Positions 1-12,275 are shown, counted from the first letter of the stretch. The stretch is 64,000 nt of DNA from Gerris lacustris (GCA_951217055.1 OX578280.1:31935128-31999127); one strand, 5' to 3'. The notes: generated by a model from the letters alone, not told the origin. A program made the numbers and translations.

Positions 1-780
1 TTTTAGGATTTATTTCTCTTTTATTATAAAATCATCTTTCTTACCTAATCGATATTGATAATTGTTGAGGTTTATAACTTGAAGCCGGCTACAAACAATT
101 AACCAATGTGAATTATCGACATTCGAATTTTTTGAGTGAAAGTATAGTCAGCATTTTATTTAGAGGATCTCTCATGAAGAAGTGGTTATGCATTAAAAAG
201 TTATGTGTCTGTTAGCCAATTTATACATCTTTTAACGAAGAAATAACTGCTTTTAATTAATTCAAGAAAGAAATCTGACTACTACTACTTTAGATTAAAA
301 AAAAAGTTTTAAGTAGATTCAAAGAAAACATAATAAATTTGTCATAGTGACAAAAATCACTGTAGAACAAAAATGCATTTGGTTATCACGTGACATAATA
401 AAAGTGTTTTTCGAAATCGAAGCAATAAGAATGATGTAACATTTGTTTATTTCTTGTTTTATAAATCTATTAAATTACTGTGCAAACTAGTTTGCATTTG
501 TAATTACATTACCTGGAACTAGAATTTCTTTTCCGTAGTAGGTCAGTCCTTTACTGCCTAGTGAATACAAGTCATGGCTAATAAATAGTCTGCCAATTTG
601 TGTGGCACATAGTTACATCGTGTTCTATTATTGAACGAATTTTGACTTATTATTTGGATCTGTTTTAATTCCAAGTGGATTCAAAATTATTTTTAAGGAA
701 AAATCAATTTGTTTAGGCGATTGAAATTAATATGGAATCGCGTGTCGCCTACTTTTAAGAAACCATCCAAATTTTTGAAG
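1..780. other. AT-rich non-coding DNA
   Basis: No ORF with recognisable similarity, no splice-flanked exon and no inverted repeat of note was seen. The short ORF on the minus strand at about 693-908 overlaps the dispersed repeat that follows and looks like chance. Confidence 0.5.
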
Positions 781-1275
781 TAGAATTTTAAAGATGTGGG
801 TGTTAATAAAAAAAATAAGATTGTGCGTATGCGGAAAAGAAAGGCAGACGTAGAAGGAATTAGGAATTGATATTTATATGGGGCCGACAATGGGCGGTTT
901 CCATCCATGCCGTCTAAATTTCATCAAAATCGGACGAGTAGTTTATAGATATGGTGGTTCGCAAAATGTTAAGCGATAAACTATCAGACACCAAACCACA
1001 CAGACACAATAACACACATCACCAAAAACACACCACCACACACCAAAAACACCACACCAGCCACACACCAAACACAAGGCCAAAAATGTTCCTTGATGTC
1101 TGAAACGGATTACTGTCTAGGAATTTTTGAATTGGGAGGCATAATGATTATTTCGTTCTTCCGAATGATCATAATGCTGTTACCTTCGGTAAGCTTGGAA
1201 GCAACATATATGTTACCCGTAATAGAGCTTCATTACTTCAGAACCAATTTAATATTGAAAGCAAGAAGCAAGCTT
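780..1275 (-). repeat. Dispersed repeat R1, minus-oriented copy
   Basis: This stretch shares blocks with 11960-12275 and 23690-23995: the AAATTTCATCAAAATCGG segment, the TGGTTCGCAAAA segment, the GTCTGAAACGGATT segment, and an end with GTTACCTTCGGTAAGC followed by a GGAAGC tail. The same family in the opposite orientation begins at 8801 and 28701. An ACC/CA-rich simple sequence lies at 979-1080 inside this copy. No protein is encoded. The family resembles the non-coding 3' ends of insect retroposons or Helitrons, but its class is unresolved. Confidence 0.6.
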
Positions 1276-1279
1276 TAAT

Positions 1280-3300
1280 TATGCTTAAATCTAGACTATA
1301 GGACTAAATTATTAATTCGTATTTAGTCTTTCATCCAAACGTGTCTAACGCAGTTTCACAAATTTTGACAGACATGGGCCACTTAATTATTCAGTTGTAA
1401 TAGAGTGTCTAAAACAAATCTATCCCTTTATATGTCTAACATATAATGAGGATTTCCATTATTAATTAATTAATTCAATTTATTAAAGGAAAAATTTAAT
1501 AAAATCAAATTACAAACATACCTTTTTAAACTTTAGTTGATCAACTGATCACAAGAGGAGCAATGTTTTGCACTAAATTACTAACACATTTGACTTTTAA
1601 CTTTTAACGATGAAGTAACAAATTTCAAGTTTTTAAATTTTGAAATTAAAATATGGAAGTTCAGAAATACACCAAGTAAAATTAATATATAAGCAACCTT
1701 TTAAAGTTATTAAACTAAAATTTAATTCAAATAACTAGTCTAATAAAGTATAATTGTGATTATTATTAGTTATTAAACGTTTATAATATTTTTTTCTCGC
1801 TTTTAAATAGATTCAATTATTTGTTGCACATAATTTTATCCTACTATTAATATGTTTCTCAATATTAAAATATATATAATATTTAATTATTCTTATTTTT
1901 TATTATTGTTGTAGAAGTGGATGCAGCAGATAAAATTGAATAGTTTACTATTACTATTTTTTTTCTTTTAATAATGTTATTTAATAAAAGTTTAGAAATT
2001 ATTAATACATATGAATGTTAATAATCAAAATAGTGAAACAAAGAAAATTAATTGAATAAATTTTCAGTTTTCTAAATGAAATGTGACAAAAACAAACATT
2101 AAATATATTCAGTATTGTTTTATTAGAAAAACTAATTTAATTTTTTGGTTTAGATACGCATATTTATATGATATTCAATAGTAATCTATTAATTATATTT
2201 ATTTAAAATCTGAGAACACATAGTTCTAATTGAGGTAGTAACAGACTTAATTTTGATTATCAAGATCTACTAATGAAATAATATCATTCAATTTCAATAT
2301 TTACTTTTTTTACATATAATATATCTTTTTTTTTCTAAGTATGGTTACTAAAAAGAAAGAAGAAGAAAAATTAATATACACAGTAATAACTGGTTTTTAT
2401 GCATGAATAACTACGTCTATATTTCTTCACGTTTAATTATACATTTATTTAAATTTCTTAATTTATGAGTATAAGAAAGTCTAGTTTAGCTAAAAGAATA
2501 TCGATATTTACTATTTAAATGTTATAGTAAATTTTTGTTGTCAATTCTATTATTAGATATGCCGAAAACCGGGTTTGAACGCGAGATTTATTTGTTACTC
2601 TGGGAATATCAAGTGCCGATGACTTATTCCAAGCTTAGTTGATCAGAGACTGCTTGGAGGTAGGTCAGCTGTTCCTTGAGTCCCCCTCTTTGAAGTTGCA
2701 TAGTATCGGTATCTCAAGCAGTTGAATTAGAAGACCGGTTTTACACCGGCTTAAGACCAGTTTTACACCGGCTTAAGACCGTGTTTGTCAACTTTGTCTT
2801 GTGACTTGAGTGAATGCTCCAAAAACAGCTTCCGGGATAAGACCGAAATTATCTTGTTTCTCATCACTTAAAAAAGGCTAAAAATACGTAACATTCGACC
2901 CATATCTTACATACGTACATACGTGAATATTTGGAGATCTCCTTTTAAACCTCTACTTATGTATACTTATAGTATTATTAAATTCATAACACGACATTAT
3001 TAGTTATGGTTTAATTCTTTTTCCGGCAGTATAGTCAGTAACGACTATCTTTTTAAACTTTTAAACAAATGTTCAAGATATTTATACATTTACATAAACC
3101 GATTATTTGGTTGGACTGGACAGTATTTTACTTATGTAATTATGTTACATATGAGAAAGAATTAGTAAACTTGAATTGTTTAAATTCAAATTATTATAAA
3201 TACCTGCTCAGGTAACATTCATTGAAAATTTGATTTCCGGCACATTTTGAATTTGTCAATACGTACAAAATAATGTATTTCCTTACAAAAGGTCGGGTAT
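1280..3300. other. AT-rich non-coding DNA
   Basis: No supported gene. A two-copy 23-bp tandem repeat with the core TTTTACACCGGCTTAAGACC lies at about 2736-2785. The rest is low-complexity AT. Confidence 0.5.
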
Positions 3301-3309
3301 CTTAAATTT

Positions 3310-4175
3310 TAGAGTCCAAAAAAATGTCTATCCGTGCGACTGTGAGACGCGTGGAGCCTAAACTGCTGGTTCAATTTTTATTATATTTAGCAAACATGTT
3401 CAGAAAAATCATACCCCGAGGCGAAATTGAGAAATTAATTTTAGCTCTAAATTTGAGGGCGCTACCCCTAAAAATTCGTGAACTAATAAATTGCGAAAAA
3501 TCGACGATTTTGATTAAATAATTCTTAAATGTAGTCCATTTAAATACAAATCAAACGACATAAGCCGTTTTTCCGGGAAAAAAACTAATTCCTGAGGAAG
3601 CAGTTTTAAATCCGGACGGAGAGTGGCTGGATTCTATTCCTTCGTTGAGGAGAAGTTATTTTTATGATAAATTTTGATAAAATTTTTAATAATAATTAAA
3701 TGTACCAACGAAAACTAGAAAACTAATAAATGGACAACATAGAGATAAGTAATTAAGAACTCGTATATAAGAAAATTGTCTCGGACCGATTTTTGGATAT
3801 ATTGTAATGACTAACGCCACTAGTAAAAATCGGTCCGAGACAACTCAGATAAACTTTCTCATAAACGTTCATAATTACTTAGCCCAGCGATTTCATTTAA
3901 TTAGTTTTCGAGTTTTTTTTCGGTTTTAGGTGCGTTTAATTATAATTATTGAACATTTTATCAAAATAAATCATAAAAATAACTTCTCCTCGGCGGGAAA
4001 TCGAACTAGGCCTCTCTCCGTCAGCGTTTAAAGCTATTTTCTCAGAAACTAGGTTTTATCCGGGCTTATGTCGTTAAATTTGTATTTTAAAATAATACAT
4101 TTTTTGAGTTTTTAGTACCCTTAATTTAGAGCTAAAATTTATCGATTTCGCCTCGGGGTATGATTTTAGGTTTGA
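3310..4175. repeat. Foldback element with long inverted arms
   Basis: The left half (about 3400-3794) and right half (about 3825-4165) are imperfect reverse complements. The innermost arms, 3776-3794 and 3825-3843, are perfect over 19 bp with the core TCTCGGACCGATTTTT and a 30-base loop. Outer matching pairs include AACGACATAAGCC at 3555/4065 and CATACCCCGAGGCGAAAT at 3411/4150. Half-copies of the same family occur at 13480-13700 and 49780-50340, which shows the element is dispersed. No transposase is present, so it is probably a non-autonomous foldback or MITE-like unit. The short ORF at 3324-3521 lies inside it and is not a gene. Confidence 0.75.
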
Positions 4176-4184
4176 GTACGAAGT

Positions 4185-4685
4185 ACGAAAATAAACCTTA
4201 TATAACTGCTCTGTCTGTCTGTCTGTCTATCTCTCCATTGGCGTCTGTCCATTGACTTGTTTCAATTCATAAACCACTATAGCTAGGAACATGAAATTCG
4301 GCACATAAGTGCATCTCGGCATTTGTGACAACTGTACACTTTTTTGGAGTTTCCACACTTAATATTTTCAAAATGGCGGCCAATATGGCAGACGACTAAA
4401 AAAAAGTTTTTAGTCACCATGACATGTCTTGAAGTAAAAGAATATGCAACTATTTAAATTTTACACTTAATATTTTCAAGATGGTAGCGAATAAGGCAAG
4501 CGACTAAAAAAATGTTTTTAGTCACCATAACATGTTACACATCAATTTAAAGGTGTTAAAGTGTAGAAAATGAATATGCAGCTATTAAAATTTTTACACT
4601 TACCTAATAATTTTAACTTAATCGCACAGAAACCGGCGATTATCGCCTCACGTACATACGTGAAGCGTGCCTTACTTGTTTCTAA
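4185..4685 (+). repeat. Dispersed repeat C, copy with terminal double hairpin
   Basis: The copy contains repeated modules with ATGGCGGCCAATATGGC and GACTAAAAAAA...TTTTTAGTCACCAT, and ends in two adjacent hairpins at 4635-4663: GGCGAT/ATCGCC, then TCACGTA/TACGTGA. An inverted copy with the same hairpin pair lies at 17815-18200. Related copies lie at 14840-14998, 25705-26010, 35285-36300 and 58300-58850. A CTGT microsatellite lies at the left end, at about 4209-4228. Confidence 0.7.
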
Positions 4686-4689
4686 GTAT

Positions 4690-5391
4690 GTATGCTAAAT
4701 TTCTTTAAAAAAAAATCGCCCCAGATGATTAAGCTCCACGCGTCTGCACAGACGTCACAGACAGAGCGACATGTCTTAGAAACCACTTTTTTAGACTCAG
4801 GAGACCTCAAAACGTGTAAATCCATTAAAATCTCAATATTGAATTTTCACGCCATCACAGTGCTTTCTATTTCTATGGGAATGTCAAATACCAAGCTAGC
4901 AGTTACAAAAACCCTGTAGAACCAAAGCTGAATTAAAAAAACATTGAACTTTTCAGACTTGTTTCTAATTTTGCTTAATATCTGTATGCCAGTACGTCGG
5001 AGAGCAAAAGTAGTTATTATCAATATTATACAATTTGTAACAACTTTAGTATTCATAATGTGTTTTTCTATATTATTTTCTCTTTTAAAACGTTAAAATG
5101 CGGTTAAATAGATTTAGTGATCTTTAACACCTTGTAGCAGTGGCCTTGATGAACAAAAATATTACAGATTAAACATTTTATCACATCAAAATGTATCACT
5201 TATTTAAATCAGTGATATTTTTGTTATTTTGTTAATTTAATTCAATAATTGTTAATTCAGTATCTAAAATGGAAAGCAGTCGATGGATTTACGTCCTAGA
5301 CGAATAATTTAATTAGAAGATTTGACATTTTATTATAAAAATATAAATAACGTCGTAATCCCGGCATATCTATGCCTCGGAGAGAGAGAGA
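4690..5391. other. Non-coding DNA with repeat fragments
   Basis: A short piece at 4725-4860 resembles the foldback family (CAGACG, TTTTTTAGACTCAGGAGACCTCAAAACGT). No gene is supported. The overlapping ORFs at 4692-4919 and 4847-5056 lack any family signal. Confidence 0.4.
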
Positions 5392-5399
5392 GGCGAAAT

Positions 5400-6470
5400 C
5401 AGGCCCGTTTTAGACGTTCACTGCGCCCCGGGCACCCCGTTACTATGCGCCCCCCCCCCCCTAAAAATATAACTTATTTATTATATACTCATGTAGACCT
5501 ATTCACTGATTTTATTTGTTAAGACCTGAAAAGCTCCTCTCCGCCGAGTAGTTAGTTACTGAGACTTAGGTATATGTGCACAGGGCCGCTGAGGATATCC
5601 GGGCCCCTGGGCAAGTTAGCATCTGGGCCCCTTTGAACAAGTAACGGCGGGGGGTCCGGAGGACCCCCCCCCCCCCCGGAGATTATTTTTAAAATTTAAG
5701 AGCAAAAAGATGAGTTTTATGGGTTTCTGAGGGAAAGTTTGTCCTTACAGGGAAAGATGGTGGGATGTTTGGCGGGGACGAATTTTGATGTTTAGCTAAG
5801 ATAGAGGCTAAAAAACCAAATAATTGAGTTGTTTAGTAGCTGGTATGTTTCATTAAAAAACCTTCTTATACACTTTTTATAATACATAATATAAAATAAA
5901 AAATAATATAAATTGTAGGCTAAAATAGTGAGAGAAAGCAAATCAAAAGAGTTAAGTAATACATTTTATTTTTAAAAAATTGCATTCTAATTAAAAATGT
6001 AAAAGTTATTATTATCAGTTTGTTAATATACATTGACCATATTGAATAAGATTAAAACATCACAAAAATCTAAAGTAACTAAATGAAAATTTAGTTACTA
6101 AAAGTTCATTAAAATCAGTAGTGTAGCTAGGGCATTGGCAATTAGCAAAAAAAAATATTTGCGTTCAGAACTGAATGGGGACTCCTGACAATGGTGTAGA
6201 AGTATAGGGCCCCTGGGCAATTGCCCCCCCCCCCCCTTTCCCCGGTTGGTGGCCCTGTATGCTCATAGCGACTTCTAAATTCGGGAAAGTGCTTTCCAAA
6301 CATATTTTCTTCATATAAGCATATATATTATATATCCATCGTTCAAATTTTAGCTGTGCCCCTCCCCCCCCCCCCCCCCCCCCCCATCTAACCTTTTTTG
6401 AGGTGCGCCCCCAAATCTCTTGCGCCCCTGGGCACGTGCCCATCGTGCCCCTATAGTTAAATCGGCCCTG
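5400..6470. mobile_element. hAT-type non-autonomous element with 8-bp target duplication
   Basis: The left end begins CAGGCCCGTTTTAG; the right end, read inward on the other strand, begins CAGGGCCGATTTAA. Both ends continue into similar GC-rich sequence (GCGCCCC, GGGCAC). The element is flanked by a perfect 8-bp direct repeat, GGCGAAAT, at 5392-5399 and 6471-6478. CAG-type inverted ends plus an 8-bp duplication are hallmarks of the hAT superfamily. No transposase is encoded. A second hAT-like unit (5581-6257) is nested inside. Confidence 0.85.
5581..6257. mobile_element. Nested hAT-like MITE
   Basis: The left end starts CAGGGCCGCTGAGG; the right end (reverse strand) starts CAGGGCCACCAACC. 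Both are followed by GGGCCCCTGGGCAA-like sequence and G/C homopolymer runs. The flanks TATGTGCA and TATGCTCA agree at six of eight positions, consistent with a decayed target duplication. A closely related copy lies at 26896-28275. The unit sits wholly inside the 5400-6470 element, so it inserted later. Confidence 0.7.
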
Positions 6471-6479
6471 GGCGAAATA

Positions 6480-6990
6480 TAACCATAATTACACATAGAT
6501 GAAAGTATATACCTATTTTTAATAGAACCCTTTAACGATCCACACAAAAACTGAAAAACATTTCGTTTTAATTCGATCTTACGCCACCTTTACATAAAAT
6601 TGTTCAGAGACTTTTGGATGAACTTATTGTACTGGCTGAACTTTTTGACCATTTTTATTCTTATTGTCCCCATTCTTTTGAGTCTTTGTATGACTATATG
6701 ATGTGATTGATGTTTAATCAGATTCCCTTTTTTCCGCTTAAAGTTGTTCAAAACCCGATTAATGTTAACTCTGCTAACCTGTTAAACAGCTTAAATATTT
6801 TGGGAAAAATAAATAGGTTTTTACATTAAAAACAAGAGGAAAAACTTTTGGTTGTCCTGGCTGCATACATATTTCATAGGTGGTTTTATTCTTAAAACTT
6901 TCGTTGCGACTAAAGAAATGTTTGTAAATTACTTTTTTACACTAACTTTTTTTTCTTTACATAAAAACTATATCAAAAATATTATTATCT
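6480..6990. other. Non-coding DNA
   Basis: AT-rich, with no recognisable gene or repeat structure. Confidence 0.4.
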
Positions 6991-7404
6991 CCAGTAGGGA
7001 GAAAAAGTTATGATTTTGGATTAGTTTAGAGGGACTAAAGTAAGTCCTTGCTTCCCTGAACTCAAAAGTAGGTAGAAAAAGTAAAAGTGGGGAGAAAAAG
7101 AAGGATTGCCAACTTAATTATTTATAAATAGTAGAGAATGAATGGCTAATGTAATGAAGTTGTTGAAATCAGGTTCGCGACACTTCCTTTTCGATCTTGG
7201 TTATTATTGTTTATAACCTGCATCTAAATAACCTTGTATTTGAGTTTAATTCCAATAATTATTTGTATTAAATATTGAATCTCTTATATCTGCTATTAAA
7301 AGTAACAACAACATACACAAGCAACACTAACAATTATTGTTATTTATTAAAATAATAAATAAAAACTGTGCAATGGATGAAAAAGTGTATTTTCTCCCTA
7401 CTGG
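6991..7404. repeat. Short element with 15-bp terminal inverted repeats
   Basis: CCAGTAGGGAGAAAA at 6991-7005 is matched by its reverse complement at 7390-7404, enclosing 414 bp of AT-rich DNA without an ORF. No clear target-site duplication is visible. It is best read as a MITE-like unit. Confidence 0.55.
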
Positions 7405-8800
7405 AAATAAAATATTGTACGTACTTCGGGATTAAAGTGCCATTATTCCCCTCACGATAATTATAACGCTAATTAGCGTTATTCCCTTGGCTGCGCCTCG
7501 GGAAGTAAAAAGTCTAATTCCCTCGGCTTTCGCTCAAGAACCAACTTTTTCGCTCAGGGTATAATGACTTACTTTACTCCCTAGGTGCATAAATAACTAT
7601 TTGAGCTCTTTTTAAGGATTTATATTTTTCCATTCCTTCCTTCTTTTAAAAAGGCAAATTTGTCCTTACTTACGATATTATTTGTTATAGCTTCAGACTG
7701 AAAAAAATTAATAATTTTACATTGGTTAATATATCATTTTAACGATTGTCAACAATATCATTAAAAAAAAAAAAAAACCTTAAATACTATTGTAATTAAA
7801 CATTTTTTGGTTTTATTTTTTTATAAATAAAATGTTATACATTCAATACATTTAAGAAAATATTTTTTCTCAGTTTTAGGAGTTGTTATGTTTCTTGACT
7901 GGTATGATTATATAATTATAAATAAATTAAACAAACTGAACTTAGACTTTATTAATATAATAATTAAATTACAAGTGACTAGGGTGGTCTCAATAATTAA
8001 GCCAACACACGCCATTCGGAACTGTAAGACCAGCCAACACAAGTGAAACCGAACATTCCAAAAACACACCAAACACAACCAAACAAAGATTTGAATTTTT
8101 ACAACAGGAGTGAGCATAATAGCTACAGACGTTCTTCCAACATTTTCTGGATGAAAATTTTGTTTGTTGAAACTTCTTATACCCTGGGATGTTTAGTTCA
8201 AGTTAGCATCAACAAAGGATTTTGTGTTTCTGGTGGTGTTATCACGAGGATTAAGAAGAAGGCAGAGAATCAGGTGAGAAAATAATTAACCTTCTGATCA
8301 TTAACCGTATTTCTGAAAGAAGCCCATTAAAAATATATTAAAAAAAAACAGTCAAAAACTCATTAAAAAGGAGAAAAATTACAAAGGAAAATAGTAATAA
8401 AGTGTAGTTTATTCTTTTTTAGAATATATAATTACAAGATAAAAAGAACTTTTTATATACTACGTTTTTAAATTTTCTGTCATAAATCATAAATTTAAAA
8501 CCCGTCAATATGAAGATCGTAAAATATGGGTAATGTCAAAACAAATAAAATAACTTGCGGATTTTTTCCGAACTAACTTTCCATACAGCAAAATTTGCTG
8601 AAAATGAATTAAATGTTGCTGAAATATGGGTAAAAGTATTAAAATAATTAATTGTCATCGTGTTCTGAGCTATTCTAAAAGTTTAAATTGTCTATAGCTA
8701 CTCAGGAAGTTAGTTAAAAATCTATTGCAAGATTTGTACTTGACACCCCTACAAACAAACAAGAAAGCAAGCTAATAAAAACGTAGTAAAACTTAATATT
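7405..8800. other. Non-coding DNA with a repeat block shared with 29.5 kb
   Basis: The stretch 8525-8735, beginning near GTCAAAACAAATAAAATAAC, is shared with 29495-29690. The segment TTTTTATATACTACGTTTT at about 8450 recurs at 28682-28700. ORFs at 7908-8117 and 8043-8285 overlap on opposite strands and have no family signal. Confidence 0.5.
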
Positions 8801-9175
8801 GCTTCCGAGCTTACCGAAGGTAACGGAAGCATTGTGTTCACTTTTGAGGACGAAATAATTTTATGTCTCCGATTTTACAAATTCCAAGACAGAAATCCGT
8901 TTCAGACATGAGGGAACATTTTTGGTCTCGTGTCTGTCTGTCTGTCGGTTTGTGTGTCGGCGACCCCCTGTCTGAAACGTGTAACGATAACTTGAGTAAA
9001 ACTAGACCGATTTTGACGAAATTTGGTGAAAGGAGTTTAATGAAAGGAAAATCTTTCTTTTTGTTATATTTATTTTACATACCCTCGTCAACATAAAGTA
9101 ATATAACTTTTATGTTAATATAACAATAAAGTACATGATAGGATGCGAAGAAGCTATGTGCCACACTAATTGACA
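8801..9175 (+). repeat. Dispersed repeat R1, plus-oriented copy with 5' hairpin
   Basis: The copy begins with a 30-base hairpin at 8801-8830. The outer stem is GCTTCCG/CGGAAGC, the inner stem TTACC/GGTAA, with a three-base bulge. Then follow CCAAGACAGAAATCCGTTTC, a CTGT run, and AACTTGAGTAAA. The hairpin and the 70 bases after it are nearly identical at 28701. A GATAGGATGCGA...GCTATGTGCCACAC block at about 9135-9170 recurs at 29257-29290 and, degraded, near 31000. The short ORF inside is not considered coding. Confidence 0.7.
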
Positions 9176-9982
9176 GTCAATGTTTTATCTATATTCTTTT
9201 AAAGCAAAAGGAATTTAATAATAGATAACTTATTAATAATAGATATTCTAAACTTACAAATAGTTTGAGGTTAATAGGTTTTAATAAAACTAGATTATTA
9301 AAAAAATAACATTAAATATCACACGTAAATTAACATCTTTTAAAGACATTTAAGGTTTTTTTTAGAATATTTATATAAAATTTATTTTTCTATTTTATCA
9401 ACAAACTTTTGTTATTTATTTTTTTATATCTTATTTATATGAAAAGGAATGCTAATGCATTTTATTGTGTTTGTATTTAAAGCTTTTAGTTTGAATTTGT
9501 TCCTGTTTAAACAGAGGAGGGAGAAGTAACACTTTAGTAATCACTTACAAATCAGTTGAAATTGTTTAGTGGAAAGGTTTCGATTCCCCCCCCCCCCCCC
9601 ACTCACCAGTGTGAACAAGTTTAAATTCTAATGCCAATGATTACGATTACTCATGCTCCTGGGCCTGTGAGTTACTCCCTTCAAGCCAGTGATTACCATT
9701 ACTCCACCAGTACAAAGCTCCCTTGACTCCTACCACAGACTGTTTTCTGCAAAACAAACCACTTGATATTACCCCCTCCCCAACAATCCCAAACCATTCG
9801 TCTGCTTGTAAGTTAATGTCTGGAACAATGCCAAGCCGAGGTTTGTCTCTGAATCATTTGCATGGAGTGTGTTAGTGTGCTTTAGCTTGAAGCAAACTAG
9901 AGTATTGTTTCATATAGCCCTCCTATAAATGCAATCAAGGGCTCGTGAGGGAGAATATATATATGTGTGTATGTGCATATAT
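9176..9982. other. Non-coding DNA
   Basis: AT-rich, with a C-homopolymer run at about 9589-9600. No gene is supported. Confidence 0.4.
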
Positions 9983-10041
9983 AAGAGAGAGAGAGAGAGA
10001 AGAAGAAGAAGAGAGAGAGAGAGAGAAAGAGAGAGAAAGAT

Positions 10042-10076
<35 letters not shown>

Positions 10077-10077
10077 T
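9983..10077. repeat. (GA)n microsatellite
   Basis: Imperfect GA/GAA tract. Serine-leucine-rich minus-strand ORFs across it (9897-10149) are artefacts of the repeat. Confidence 0.9.
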
Positions 10078-10079
10078 TT

Positions 10080-11955
10080 CAAACAATTGAGAATAGGCCC
10101 TTAATTGGAAAACCGCTAACCCCTGAATTGTCATAAAGGCTAACCACACCCGTAAATATAATGTATAGAATCTTAAAGCTAAAGAATATCAATATACCTC
10201 TTAAACAAATTATTCATAGGGTGCAGTATAAATTAATACTTGAAGGGTAATTAAGCAATTAAGTGGGCACAACAGTTACACATTCTGAAATTTATATTAG
10301 ATATGAAGCTTGGAATAATGTAGAATTAGAAGTTATACAATAGAATTTTTGAGTTAAAATATTTGTTCAATAAAAAATGCTTTCGACTTTTTCTATTATT
10401 AGTGATCGTAATTGAATAAACGTATCGAAGTCTCTCATTTATATATAAGATTGTGACAATATCCGTTTATTTTATAGACCTGATTACATTACTAAATAAA
10501 AAAAAAAATACGTATCAGATTTTCCAAGTATCCTTTTATTTATATAAAAGAAGAAAAAATCCATTGCGACTTTATGGGTAAAGTCGCAACTTCCCTTCCT
10601 TGTTCTATATCTTCAACAAAAAAATGTTGAATAAAGCAGAAAACAGACTGGCTTCAATATAAATAAAATTAAATGACAACCAGAAAAGGATTTATTAAGC
10701 CTCTATTTTTTACATGTGACCTAATAAAAATAATGTTTTACTAAGCAGGAGAACATGTTTCCTTTTAATATATTACCTTACAGGATGTGAAGTATGCGAA
10801 CAAGTACATCGAGGGAAAGTAGTGACTCGGTACCCGAACCTGGTTACCCTACAGGTACTTTGTTATCTAATACCTGACTCTGTACGGTTCATTAGGTTTC
10901 TTTTTTCCTTAAATCATCCATGTGACACATGGTGTTGACTTGTTTTTCACTTCGTCGCCTTTATCAACTTATTATTCTGTAAGAAAATAATGTTCTTATT
11001 TTCTTAATATGGTAATCAACTTTCTAAATTATACCTTGACATGAAGTGACATCTTATGTACAATGACATTTTTAGTTTTGGATTCTTTTCTAATCCTTTT
11101 TATTTAGAGTTGCATAACGTAAAATTCATAACTTGAAACTTACTTAGCGATTTTAGTTAATTTATCTCTCTCTATCGTAAATGACTTTTGATTATACTTC
11201 CTTTCTTCAATTTGTTACTTTCTTAACTACGGAGTTATAAAGAAAGATATAGTTGTATAGCATGCAAAAGTTCAATTTTGACCCTTAGGCTAGAAGCATC
11301 TGTTTCAGAGACACATGTACCATGGTTTTCACTGCTACATTCTGCACCGTCCACACGTGCTTCAGTGATCATCAAAGGGAGTTTGTATACGTGCTCTACT
11401 ACTTCTAAGTAATTCAATTGACAATCCCGATTTTGTATTATATTCGCTGTCTGCTACACGGATCTCTTAATGCATTAGACACTACATCCATTGTTGACTG
11501 ATAAGGATGGGTGATTATAATGAAGTAGTAGTTCATTTAACTGTAGACCTCGCATAAAAAAACATACGTCGTTTTTAATGACTTTAAGGATCATTCATGG
11601 CAAATTTTAAGAAAATATAATAACGAATTTGGTCAAGACTGTGTTACAAACCAACAGACGAAATTTCGAAGAGACGAGTTGAAACAGATATCTCCCCTTA
11701 CTCGGTCAATTAAATGCAGGTTTTTTTAAATATACATATTCGAGCCCTTAAGCCAGTGGCAACAGTCATAATTTTATATTTAGATAAGTTATTATGCCTA
11801 TTTGAAAACCAACAAATCAAAACAAATATTTATTTTTATTAGAATAAATGTGGTTGTTGCCTTATCCTTGAAATAACTAATTAATTCGAGGTGGGTCGTC
11901 GGGACACCACTCGATTATATAAATAATTAGAAGTTCAGCGAATAGCATGATCATC
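10080..11955. other. Non-coding DNA
   Basis: No gene is supported. A small perfect hairpin with the arm TTGCGACTTT lies at 10564-10573/10580-10589. Confidence 0.4.
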
Positions 11956-11959
11956 ATAA

Positions 11960-12275
11960 ATGATATTGGTGTAAATACATGTATGTTTGTGCGCATGGGG
12001 AAGAAAAACATAAGGGTATACAATGATCTACCATCCAAATTTCATCAAAATCGGTCGAGTTGTTAGAAAATTTTGGTTCGCAAAAATTGAATTACAGACA
12101 GACAGACCGTAGACCGATAGGACAAGGGAACAAACAGACAAGGGTTCACCCAAAAGTGGTCCCTAATGTCTGAAACGGATTTCTGTCTTGAAATCTTTGA
12201 AATCGGAGACACAAAATGTTGGTTCTTCAGAACGGTCACATAGCTTCCTTTATCTTTGGTAAGCTCGAAAGCAAA
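11960..12275 (-). repeat. Dispersed repeat R1, minus-oriented copy
   Basis: Same module order as at 780-1275: CCAAATTTCATCAAAATCGG, TTGGTTCGCAAAA, ACAGACAGACAGAC, ATGTCTGAAACGGATTTCTG, ending in a degraded TTTGGTAAGCTCGAAAGC hairpin tail. Confidence 0.65.

Noticed and set aside
6165..6547. Glycine-rich minus-strand ORFs
   Set aside because: Generated by C/G homopolymers within the hAT elements.
9897..10149. Two overlapping Ser/Leu-rich minus-strand ORFs
   Set aside because: They are translations of the (GA)n microsatellite in different frames.
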